NCBI GenBank assembly: GCA_964523885.1
Contig: CAZFYX010000004.1
Coordinates: forward strand, 1-64,000
DNA length: 64,000 nucleotides
Source of the DNA: SHXO01 sp964523885
GTDB lineage: Bacteria; Pseudomonadota; Gammaproteobacteria; Burkholderiales; SHXO01
Reading direction: 5' to 3'
In this document: one piece after another, positions 1-7,386 of the stretch
Layout of the letters: the number at the start of each line of letters is the position of its first letter
How positions within the stretch are numbered: the stretch's first letter is position 1
The notes under the pieces: model-generated
What the model saw: only the letters and a program-made list of their open reading frames with translations
Told to the model about the DNA's origin: nothing
The model's database searches: none
Program-made: the position numbers and the translations under genes

Positions 1-490
1 GGCCCAGCTGCAAGAGCTGCACCTCGAGCTTGCCCAGCCACAGCGTCATCTTCCCGGTGAAGGTCATCGTCGGCCAGGTCATGCCCGCGGGCACGGTCTC
101 GACGTTGCGGAACAGCCGCGGGAAGCGGCCGATCTCGCTCGCCTTGTCCTGCTCGCCGCGCTCCACGATCAGGTCGTAGGTGTCCTGGCTGGCGATGATG
201 TGCTGCGGCTGGTAGGCGCTGGCCCCCAGCACGCGCACGGCGTGGTAGTGGGTGAGCACCACGTACTTGATCGGCTTGTCGGTCACCTCGCGGATGCGGC
301 GGATCACGTCGGCCGCCATCGCGGGCGTGGCCTGCGTGTCGGCCACGAGCACAGCATCGTCGCCGACGATGATGCCGGTGTTGGGGTCGCCCTCGGCCGT
401 GTAGGCCCAGGCGTGCTCCGAGATCTGGCTGAAGGTGACTTTCTTCTCTTCCAGGTCGGCCTGGCTGGCGAATTTCTTGGCTTGGGTCAT
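1..490 (-). CDS. MBL-fold metallo-hydrolase (3' part outside window)
   Basis: Only the first 163 codons lie in the window; the gene runs off its left end. The start ATG at 490 has a GAGGAA ribosome site. The N-terminal half reads as a metallo-beta-lactamase fold: a strand with GIIVGDDAVLVADTQ (about residues 40-54), then VVLTHYHAVRVLGAS (about 82-96), where the family's HxHxDH zinc motif should be. Here the motif is HYHAVR, so the Asp and the third His are replaced. The product may bind a different metal set or be a diverged subfamily. It is the last gene of a three-gene operon, 32 bp after the SDR gene. The substrate cannot be told from the sequence. Confidence 0.75.
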   Translation of the reverse strand, partial: MTQAKKFASQADLEEKKVTFSQISEHAWAYTAEGDPNTGIIVGDDAVLVADTQATPAMAADVIRRIREVTDKPIKYVVLTHYHAVRVLGASAYQPQHIIASQDTYDLIVERGEQDKASEIGRFPRLFRNVETVPAGMTWPTMTFTGKMTLWLGKLEVQLLQLG

Positions 491-522
491 GAGGGATTCC
501 TCGACTTTGATTGGCGTGAGCG

Positions 523-1299
523 TCAGACGGCGAGGAAGCCGCCGTCGACAGCGAGCGTGGTGCCGGTGACATAGCGGGACATGTCGGAGGCCAGGAAGAT
601 CACCGGCCCCACGAGGTCTTCCGGTTGCCCGAGGCGGCCCATCGGGATCCGGGTCATGAAGGTCTGCAACCGTTCGGGGTTCGCGCGCGTGGGCGCGGTC
701 ATGGGCGTCTCGATCACGCCCGGCGCGAGCGCGTTCACCCGCACGCCGAGGGGTGCCAGCTCCTGCGCGAGCGACTGCGTGAACATCTTGATCGCACCCT
801 TGGAGGGCGAGTAGCCCAGGCTCGCGCCCTGGCCGGCGTAGGCGGCGATCGAGGCCACGTTGATGATCGACCCGCGGGTCTGCTTGATCGCGGCGAGGAA
901 CGCGTGGGTCACGTTGAACGTGCCGTTCAGGTTGACGTCCAGCGTGCTCTTCCAGTTCGTTGCCGCGTTCGGGCTGGACATGCCTTCGCGGATGATGACG
1001 CCCGCGTTGTTGACCAGCAGGTCGACGTTGCCGATCTCCTGCCCGATGCGCGCGGCCAATGCACCGCATGCGGTCGGCTGCGTCACGTCGAGGACGAAGC
1101 ACCACGCTTCGCCGCCCTCGGCGCGCACCAGCCGGGCGGTCTCCTCGATGTTGGCGGCATTGACGTCGGTCGCGACCACGCGCGCTCCGGCCTGGGCGAG
1201 TCCGAGTGCCAGCGCGCGGCCGTTGCCTTGACCCGCGCCGGTGATCAGCGCGAGCCGGCCTTGCAGCAGGCGGGGTGCGACGAAGGCGGGAAGTGCCAT
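523..1299 (-). CDS. SDR family NAD(P)-dependent oxidoreductase
   Basis: A 258-residue classical short-chain dehydrogenase/reductase, presumably cytosolic. It shows the nucleotide motif TGAGQGNG (residues 20-27), an acidic residue D45 after strand 2 that favours NAD, the NNAG motif (97-100), catalytic S150, and Y163/K167 in YSPSK. The C-terminal VTGTTLAVDGGF is typical of the family. The start at 1299 has a GAGAGGA ribosome site. It lies 27 bp downstream of the flavoprotein gene and 32 bp upstream of the MBL gene, so the three are probably co-transcribed. The neighbouring ketosteroid-dehydrogenase-like enzyme suggests oxidation of an alicyclic or steroid-like alcohol, but the substrate is unknown. 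Confidence 0.9.
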   Translation of the reverse strand: MALPAFVAPRLLQGRLALITGAGQGNGRALALGLAQAGARVVATDVNAANIEETARLVRAEGGEAWCFVLDVTQPTACGALAARIGQEIGNVDLLVNNAGVIIREGMSSPNAATNWKSTLDVNLNGTFNVTHAFLAAIKQTRGSIINVASIAAYAGQGASLGYSPSKGAIKMFTQSLAQELAPLGVRVNALAPGVIETPMTAPTRANPERLQTFMTRIPMGRLGQPEDLVGPVIFLASDMSRYVTGTTLAVDGGFLAV

Positions 1300-1326
1300 G
1301 GGTGTCCTCTCGTGGTGGCGCTGGTC

Positions 1327-3087
1327 TTACGCGCGCCGCTCCATCGCGACGGGCTCGCGGTTCTCGATCTGCAGGTTGACCGCCACCGCTGCGGCCGAGT
1401 TCACCAGCTGCATCGCGGCGACGTAGCCGAAGGTCAGTGCCGGGCCGAGCGTGATGCCGGCACCCGGATAGTTGCCGCCCATGATGCTGGCCGCGTCGTT
1501 GCCCACCGCATAGAGCCCCTTGATCGGCTTCCCCTCGGCGTCCAGCACGCGGGTGCGCTCATCCGTAACCAGGCCGGCGAAAGTGCCGATGTCGCCGATC
1601 AGCAGCCGGATGGCGTAGTAGGGACCGTGCTCCAGCGGGGCCACGCACGGATTGGGCTGAACCAGCGCGTCGCCCTGGTAGCGGTTGTAGGCCTTGCTGC
1701 CCTTGCCGAAGGCCGGATCCTCGCCGGTGCGCGCGCCGGCGTTGAACTCGCGGACGGTCTGCTCCAGCACCTTCGGTTCGATGCCGATACGCAGCGCGAG
1801 CTCGCCGATGGTGGTGCCGCGCTTGAGATAGCCACTGCGCAGGTGACGCCCGATCGGCAGCGGGGCCGGTGCGACACATCCCAGGCCGTAGTTGCGCAGG
1901 GCCTTGTGATCGCAAAGCAGCCATGCGAAGACTTCCGGCTCGTCCTTGCACGCCTTGACCATCGCCTGCACGAAGTCGTGGTAAGAGTTGCCCTCGTTGG
2001 TGAAGCGCGTGCCCTTCGGCGTGACCGCGATCACGCCCGGCTTGGCGCGGTCGATGAAATGCGGCATGACGCCCTTCGTCCCGTCCTTGCGGGTGGTGAC
2101 CGAGGCCGGGACCCATGCGGCGGCGTGCGGAATGGTCGAATCCACGCGTCCTCCTGCCGACTCGGCGAGGCGCAGGCCATCGCCAGTGTTCGCCTGGGGG
2201 GAGGGCGAGTAGTGCTCCCTGCCGGTCGGCGCGTGCGGGAACAGCTGCTTCCTGCGCTCGATGTCGTGCGGGAAGCCGCCGCAGGCCAGCACCACCCCGC
2301 GCCTGGCGCGGACGAAGACGGTCTTGCCTTCGTGTTCGACGAGCGCGCCCGCGACGCCGTCTCGCTCCGTTACCAGCTTGCGCACGGGAGAGGACAGCCA
2401 GACCTTCACGTTGCGGTCCATCGCCGCCTTCGCCAGGCGACCCGCCAGCGCGTTGCCGTTGGTGAGCGTCATGCCGCGGCCGTGCAGCATGACGTCGAGG
2501 AAGTGCCGGCTCAGCCGCTTCGTGACATAGACGAACGAGGTCGGCGACTTGAAGGCCTTCATGAAGTGCCGGATCTCGGGCCCGGACCCGAGCATCATCC
2601 CGAACACGGTGAGCTCGGGCAGGGGCGGGGCGAGGTGCTTGATGCGATCCCCCAACTCCCGGCCGTCGAAGGGGCGGGTGACCATCGAGCGGCCGCCGGG
2701 CTGCCCACCGGTCTCCTCCGCGTGGTAGTCGGGGAACACGGCGGGCATGTCGAACTGCACGCAAGTCTTGCCGGTGAAGAACTCGATCGCCTTCGGACCG
2801 TTCTCCAGGAATGTGTCCACGCGTTTTTCGTCGAAGTGCGTGGTGGTCTCGTGCTTGAGGTAGGCCTTCGCTGCGCCGGGCGGCTCGTGGATGCCCTGTT
2901 CGGTGGCGAGCCGCGTCCCGGGGATCCACAGCCAACCCCCGGAGCGCGCAGTCGTGCCGCCGAAGCGCGGCTCCTTCTCGACGACGAGGACGTCCAGGCC
3001 GTGGTGTGCGGCCGTCACTGCGGCGGACATGCCGGAGCAGCCGGTTCCCGCGACCAGCACGTCGACTTCGATCTCATCGTGGGCCAT
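1327..3087 (-). CDS. FAD-dependent oxidoreductase, 3-ketosteroid dehydrogenase-like
   Basis: A 586-residue member of the fumarate reductase/succinate dehydrogenase flavoprotein superfamily. It has the Rossmann GTGCSGMSAA motif (residues 14-23), E37 at the end of strand 2 for the FAD ribose, and GGTTARSGGW. The C-terminal block GGNYPGAGITLGPA matches 3-ketosteroid-1-dehydrogenases, which use the Tyr and second Gly of YPGxG at the active site. No signal peptide is seen. The ATG at 3087 follows AGGAGAG. It is the first gene of an operon with the SDR and MBL genes, divergent from an IclR regulator. The likely role is dehydrogenation of a cyclic ketone; true steroid activity is not established. 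Confidence 0.85.
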   Translation of the reverse strand: MAHDEIEVDVLVAGTGCSGMSAAVTAAHHGLDVLVVEKEPRFGGTTARSGGWLWIPGTRLATEQGIHEPPGAAKAYLKHETTTHFDEKRVDTFLENGPKAIEFFTGKTCVQFDMPAVFPDYHAEETGGQPGGRSMVTRPFDGRELGDRIKHLAPPLPELTVFGMMLGSGPEIRHFMKAFKSPTSFVYVTKRLSRHFLDVMLHGRGMTLTNGNALAGRLAKAAMDRNVKVWLSSPVRKLVTERDGVAGALVEHEGKTVFVRARRGVVLACGGFPHDIERRKQLFPHAPTGREHYSPSPQANTGDGLRLAESAGGRVDSTIPHAAAWVPASVTTRKDGTKGVMPHFIDRAKPGVIAVTPKGTRFTNEGNSYHDFVQAMVKACKDEPEVFAWLLCDHKALRNYGLGCVAPAPLPIGRHLRSGYLKRGTTIGELALRIGIEPKVLEQTVREFNAGARTGEDPAFGKGSKAYNRYQGDALVQPNPCVAPLEHGPYYAIRLLIGDIGTFAGLVTDERTRVLDAEGKPIKGLYAVGNDAASIMGGNYPGAGITLGPALTFGYVAAMQLVNSAAAVAVNLQIENREPVAMERRA

Positions 3088-3131
3088 GGGCCGGCTCTCC
3101 TGGTGGATCCGCGGATTCTACACGCTATCTG

Positions 3132-3160
3132 ACTAAAAGCAATGCATCTGATATTATCAA
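3132..3160 (-). promoter_or_regulatory. Predicted promoter of the flavoprotein-SDR-MBL operon
   Basis: On the minus strand TTGATA (3160-3155) and TTTAGT (3137-3132) are separated by 17 bp, 45 bp before the flavoprotein start. This is the only AT-rich stretch between the divergent genes. The -35 overlaps a palindrome that could be the IclR operator. Confidence 0.4.
3149..3159. promoter_or_regulatory. Palindrome TGATATTATCA, candidate IclR operator
   Basis: A perfect 11-bp palindrome (TGATA-T-TATCA) in the intergenic region between the flavoprotein operon and the IclR gene. It covers the predicted -35 of the operon. IclR proteins usually bind AT-rich palindromes in such divergent regions. Binding here is inferred. 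Confidence 0.35.
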
Positions 3161-3221
3161 ATGATGGTGCCTGAGAAATCGTACGTACAATGATCGGCTT
3201 GCATTGAGCTGAAGGACCTGC

Positions 3222-4010
3222 GTGGCTGCCAACCTGACCGAGAAGAACCGCCGCGGTATCCAATCCATCGAGATTGGAAGCAATCTGCTGCTGCAGCTGG
3301 CCAGGCATGTGCGGCCCATCGCGCTCAAGGATCTCGCCAAGGCTGCAGGGATGACCGCCGGCAAGGCACACCCATATATGGTTAGCTTTCTCAAGGTGGG
3401 TTTCGTCAAGCAGACCGATGCCGGGCTCTATGAACTCGGACCGTTCGCCTTGCAACTGGGCTTGTCGAGGCTGCAGCGCATGGACCCGGTGAAGGAAGCA
3501 TCGGAACTGATCGAGGATCTCGCGCGGGAAACGAACCAGAGCGTAGCGCTCGCGGTGTGGGGGAATCTGGGTCCGACGATCGTGCGCCTGGAGGAGCCCG
3601 TGCAGCCCCTGCACGTGAATCTTCGCACCGGCACCGTCATGTCGCTCGCGAACACCGCAACCGGACGGCTGTTCGCCTCGTACCTGCCGACGAAGATGGT
3701 CGAAGGCCTGCTCGGCGACGAACTGTCGCGGTTCGGGCATGGCGGCGCTTCCGCTGCGCCGATCACTCGCGACGCCCTGGAGGCGCTGATGGCGGAGACT
3801 CGCAGGCACGGCCTGTCCCGCGCGCGCGGAAGGCCGATCCCCGGGATCGATGCCCTGTGCGCGCCCGTGTTCGATGCGGAAGGTCACATTGCGCTGGGGA
3901 TCCTGGCCATGGGGCCGACGGCCTCGTTCGACAGCAACTGGGATGGGGTGGTGGCGCGCGCGTTGAAGCGGTGCGCGGCCGAGGTTTCCAGGCGGATCGG
4001 TCGAGCCTAG
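3222..4010 (+). CDS. IclR family transcriptional regulator
   Basis: A 262-residue IclR-type regulator. The N-terminal winged helix-turn-helix covers about residues 10-70 (QSIEIGSNLLLQLARHV, then LKDLAKAAGMTAGKAHPYM). The C-terminal effector domain covers about 80-255 (RETNQSVALAVWG, MSLANTATGRLFASYLP, ARGRPIPGIDALCAPVFD). The start is GTG at 3222, after a GAAGGA ribosome site; no better ATG is in frame nearby. It is divergent from the flavoprotein operon, its likely target. It probably senses a small aromatic or carboxylate ligand in the effector domain, but the ligand cannot be deduced. Confidence 0.9.
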   Translation: MAANLTEKNRRGIQSIEIGSNLLLQLARHVRPIALKDLAKAAGMTAGKAHPYMVSFLKVGFVKQTDAGLYELGPFALQLGLSRLQRMDPVKEASELIEDLARETNQSVALAVWGNLGPTIVRLEEPVQPLHVNLRTGTVMSLANTATGRLFASYLPTKMVEGLLGDELSRFGHGGASAAPITRDALEALMAETRRHGLSRARGRPIPGIDALCAPVFDAEGHIALGILAMGPTASFDSNWDGVVARALKRCAAEVSRRIGRA

Positions 4011-4100
4011 TGACGTCCTCGAGCGCTCGGGGCGCCGGGCTGCGCGCACAGGCGCACGTCGCATCGGGGGCTGCCTTGCTCGCCGCAACGAAATCCCGCC

Positions 4101-4106
4101 TATACT
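4101..4106 (+). promoter_or_regulatory. Possible -10 element (TATACT) for the apbE-nosR pair
   Basis: TATACT lies about 110 bp before the apbE start in the 203-bp gap after the IclR gene. A TTGCTC (4076-4081) lies 19 bp upstream as a poor -35. The rest of the gap shows nothing recognisable. Confidence 0.25.
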
Positions 4107-4213
4107 TCCTCCGCGCCCAGGAACGGCAACCCGTCTGGCTCCCGGCACCTCGTTGACGCCGGCAGCTCACGACGCAGGAATTGTCACGGACGCAGCAGCC
4201 CTGGGGAGGGGGG

Positions 4214-5224
4214 ATGAGACGTCGCACGTTCATCACGTTGCTGGCAGTCGGGCCCGTGGCCGCGTGCGCGCGCCCGGCCCAGGCGACGATGCACGGGCTC
4301 ACCATGGGCACCAGCTACACCGTGGAGCTGGCCGCGCCGCTCGACGATATTGCGCGGACGCGGCTCAGGCAGCGCATCGAAGTCGAGCTGGCCGCGGTCA
4401 ATCGTTCGATGTCCACCTACGACCCCGGCTCCGAGCTGTCGGCGTTCAACCGTCGGGAAGACCTTCTCTGGGGCGCGGCATCACCCGGCCTGCTGGAGGT
4501 GCTCGACAGCGCATCCCGGATCAGCGCCGCGACGCAGGGCGCGTTCGATGTGACGGTCGGCCCGCTGGTCGACCTCTGGGGCTTCGGTCCGGAATATCGT
4601 CCCCGACGAGTTCCGAGTGACACCGCCATCGAGCGGGCTCGCGACCGTGTCGGGTATCGACACGTGCAAACCGATCCCTCCGCTCGCGCGATCCGCAAGA
4701 CAAACCGCCATACCCAGCTCGACCTGAGCGCGATCGCCAAGGGCTACGGCGTCGATCGCGTGGCCATGGTCCTGGAGCGCGAAGGCATCGAAGACTACCT
4801 CGTGGAAATCGGTGGAGAGCTGCGGGCACGCGGCACGGCGGCGGCGGGAAAGCCGTGGCGTGTCGGCATCGAGCGCCCGGTGGAAGGGCAACGCCTCATC
4901 GGAGAGGTCGTCGCGCTCGGGAACCGGGCCATCGCCACCTCCGGCACGACCCGGGACTTCTTCGAGGAGGCGGGGCGACACTATTCGCACTGCATCGACC
5001 CCTCGAGCGGGCGGCCGGTCGAGCATCCGCCCATGGCGGTCAGCGTGGTCGCCGATACGACCATGGAAGCCGACGGATGGGCGACGGCGCTGCTGGTCCT
5101 CGGGCCGGAGCGAGGCTACGCTCTGGCGCAAGCGCGCGGCCTCGCGGCGTTGCTGGTGACCGCGTCCGGGCCCAGGTTCGATAGCCATATGACCGACGCG
5201 TTCCGGGGGCATCTCCGTGGCTAG
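4214..5224 (+). CDS. apbE: FAD:protein FMN transferase (ApbE family)
   Basis: A 336-residue ApbE-family enzyme, which transfers FMN from FAD to a Thr/Ser of an exported target. The ATG at 4214 follows a GGGAGGGGG run. An in-frame TTG further upstream would spoil the signal peptide. The N-terminus MRRRTFITLL with VAAC looks like a Tat-type or lipoprotein signal. Family motifs are GTSYTVEL, MSTYDPGSELSAFN, FDVTVGPLVDLWGFG, LDLSAIAKGYGVD, EIGGELRARG and the metal-binding ADGWATALLVLG near the end. The next gene overlaps it by 8 bp and carries an SGAT flavinylation site, so that protein is the obvious substrate. This mirrors the nosX-nosR arrangement, but no other nos gene is present. Confidence 0.92.
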   Translation: MRRRTFITLLAVGPVAACARPAQATMHGLTMGTSYTVELAAPLDDIARTRLRQRIEVELAAVNRSMSTYDPGSELSAFNRREDLLWGAASPGLLEVLDSASRISAATQGAFDVTVGPLVDLWGFGPEYRPRRVPSDTAIERARDRVGYRHVQTDPSARAIRKTNRHTQLDLSAIAKGYGVDRVAMVLEREGIEDYLVEIGGELRARGTAAAGKPWRVGIERPVEGQRLIGEVVALGNRAIATSGTTRDFFEEAGRHYSHCIDPSSGRPVEHPPMAVSVVADTTMEADGWATALLVLGPERGYALAQARGLAALLVTASGPRFDSHMTDAFRGHLRG

Positions 5225-7289
5225 CAGGCCAATGCCGACGATCGCACGGTTCTTCCTGGTGGCGTGCCTCGCGCTGCTCAGCGTGGCCGGACCCGCGCGT
5301 GCGGCAGGGCAGCCCGACTGGTTGACCCAGGAGCGGCTTCATCACCTCTTCCCGGAGGCGACCTACACCGGCCCGCTGACCGGAAAACCGCCAGCCATGC
5401 AGGTCTACGGTGCCGGATCCCCCATCGGGTTCGTGTTCTCGACTGCCGAGATGACGGACGTCGTCGGGTTCTCCGGTGCGCCGTTCAACTTCGTGGTCGG
5501 ACTGGACCTGCACGGGAAGATCGTCGGCGTCGAACTGGTAGAGCACGAGGAGCCGATCATCAAGTACAACTCGCTCGGTGCGGCGCTCACGCGTTTCATC
5601 GGGCAGTACACCGGTCTCGACCCCAACAGCACGATCTCGCTTTCCGGGCAGGGCACGCCGGGCGGCATCGACGGCATCAGCGGCGCGACCGTGAGCGCGC
5701 GGGCGTTCAACAATGCCATCGTCCAGAGCGCCCGCCTGGTGGCCCGCTCGCGTGGACTGACGGCTGGCGCCGCGTCGACCGCCATGGTGGATATCGCGAC
5801 CTTCCAGCCCTTGACCTGGGCGGAGCTCGTCGCGGCTGGGGCGGTGCAGGGAATCCGGATTCCGCTTGGCGGCAGCGAGCGCGCGGGTACGACGGGGGCC
5901 GAGCTCGACCTCCAGGCGGCGGTGATCAATCCCGCCTCGATCGGTCGCAATCTCCTCGGCACCGTGCGCTACGGTGAGCACGTGGCGTCGTACAGCCCGC
6001 AGGACCTGATCGTGCTGCTCATGGGGAGGGGGCCCTACTCCTTCGTCGGCACCAAGGTGTTCGATACGGGCACGTTCGACCGGATCCGGATCGAGCAGGG
6101 CGGGCGCACATTCGCGCTGCAGCGCGCGCACGGGCTGTATCTCTACCTGCCGTTCGTCTCGGCAGCGGGGGCGCCCAAGTTGGAAGAGCTCGGCCTCTTC
6201 CGAGTCCCGGCACAGAGCGGAATCGACGTTCTCGCACCGTGGCAGCTGGTGCTGACAGTGGACGAGGCCGGTGCGACGAAGCGAGAGTTCAAGCTCACCT
6301 ACAACCTGCCCTCGCGATTCGTGCTGCCGCCGTCAGACCCGTCTGCCCAGGCGCCGCTCGAGGCGCCGTGGCGGGAGAGCTGGCGCGAGCAGGCGAAGAA
6401 CATCGTCGTGCTCGGCGTCGCCCTGCTGATCCTCACGGTGCTGCTCATCGCGACGGACCGGTTGACGCGCCACGCTCGCATCTATGCGGCATTGCGTATC
6501 GGCTTCCTGCTCTTCACGCTGGTGTGGATGGGTTGGATCGCTGGCGCCCAGCTGAGCATCATCAACGTGCTCGCATGGGTGCGTGGGTCGGTCAACGGCA
6601 AGGGTCTGGATGTCCTTCTCGGCGATCCGTTGCTGTGCGTGCTGATGGCGTTCGTTGTCGTGAGCTTCGTCATCTGGGGCCGCGGCGTGTTCTGCGGCTG
6701 GCTGTGTCCGTTCGGCGCACTGCAGGAGCTCCTGGCGAAACTTGCCCGCGTCGTCCGATTGCCCCAGTGGTCACCGTCGTACCGGGTGCACCGCAGGTTG
6801 TGGCCGTTGAAGTACGTATCGCTGGTGGTGCTGGCAGTCGCCACGGTGCATGGATTGCAGACCATGGCGGTCGCGGCGGAGGTCGAGCCGTTCAAGACCG
6901 CCATCTCGCTGAGAATGGATCGAGCGTGGCCATTCGTTGCGTACGCGCTCGTGGTCCTCGCGGCCGGCTTGTTCGTGGAACGGGCGTTCTGTCGCTTTCT
7001 CTGTCCGCTTGGCGCGGTGATGGCGATCGGCGGGCGGCTCCGGTTCCGCCGGTACCAGCCGTTGAAGCGCCGCCCGGAATGCGGCAGCCCCTGTCAGCTG
7101 TGCGCGAAGCGCTGCCCGATCCAGGCGATCGAGCCGAGCGGGAAGATCAACATGGACGAGTGCTTCTACTGCCTCGACTGCCAGGTGATCCACAACGATG
7201 CGAACGTGTGTCCGCCGCTGGTCAATGAGGCGCGGCGCAACCGCAGGCTCGACGTGGGCGTGCAGACCCGGCCCGCCGTTGCCGAGTGA
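5217..7289 (+). CDS. NosR/NirI-like membrane flavo-iron-sulfur protein
   Basis: A 690-residue NosR-type polytopic protein. After a signal peptide (to about residue 30) comes a periplasmic FMN-binding domain with DGISGATVSARAF; T158 is the expected covalent FMN site. At least five membrane segments follow (from about residue 395). They enclose two polyferredoxin motifs, CGWLCPFGA and CRFLCPLGA, and are followed by a Cys-rich C-terminus (CGSPCQLCAKRCP, CFYCLDCQ) for two 4Fe-4S clusters. Known NosR passes quinol electrons towards the periplasm. The GTG at 5217 overlaps apbE; ATG 5232 is an alternative start. No nosZDFY is visible, so its acceptor is unknown. Confidence 0.88.
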   Translation: MASRPMPTIARFFLVACLALLSVAGPARAAGQPDWLTQERLHHLFPEATYTGPLTGKPPAMQVYGAGSPIGFVFSTAEMTDVVGFSGAPFNFVVGLDLHGKIVGVELVEHEEPIIKYNSLGAALTRFIGQYTGLDPNSTISLSGQGTPGGIDGISGATVSARAFNNAIVQSARLVARSRGLTAGAASTAMVDIATFQPLTWAELVAAGAVQGIRIPLGGSERAGTTGAELDLQAAVINPASIGRNLLGTVRYGEHVASYSPQDLIVLLMGRGPYSFVGTKVFDTGTFDRIRIEQGGRTFALQRAHGLYLYLPFVSAAGAPKLEELGLFRVPAQSGIDVLAPWQLVLTVDEAGATKREFKLTYNLPSRFVLPPSDPSAQAPLEAPWRESWREQAKNIVVLGVALLILTVLLIATDRLTRHARIYAALRIGFLLFTLVWMGWIAGAQLSIINVLAWVRGSVNGKGLDVLLGDPLLCVLMAFVVVSFVIWGRGVFCGWLCPFGALQELLAKLARVVRLPQWSPSYRVHRRLWPLKYVSLVVLAVATVHGLQTMAVAAEVEPFKTAISLRMDRAWPFVAYALVVLAAGLFVERAFCRFLCPLGAVMAIGGRLRFRRYQPLKRRPECGSPCQLCAKRCPIQAIEPSGKINMDECFYCLDCQVIHNDANVCPPLVNEARRNRRLDVGVQTRPAVAE

Positions 7290-7337
7290 ACTCGCCTGGT
7301 CAGCCGGATCCTGGTTGACCGGCAGGGCGGGAAAAGG

Positions 7338-7362
7338 AAGGGCCCGCGTGGTGCGGGCCCTT
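7338..7362. terminator. Bidirectional intrinsic terminator
   Basis: A perfect 10-bp stem, AAGGGCCCGC and GCGGGCCCTT, around the loop GTGGT, lies between the convergent NosR-like and leuA genes. TCTTT follows on the plus side and CCTTTTCC on the minus side, so it could stop transcription from both directions. Confidence 0.8.
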
Positions 7363-7386
7363 CGTCTTTCGGGGGGAGGGGCTGGA

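Noticed and set aside
625..3132. A long open frame on the plus strand opposite the SDR and flavoprotein genes
   Set aside because: It has the composition of an antisense shadow in GC-rich DNA, no known domains and no ribosome site, while the minus strand carries two clear enzyme families.
4214..7289. Complete nitrous-oxide reductase operon
   Set aside because: Only apbE and a NosR-like gene are present; the neighbours are an IclR gene and leuA.
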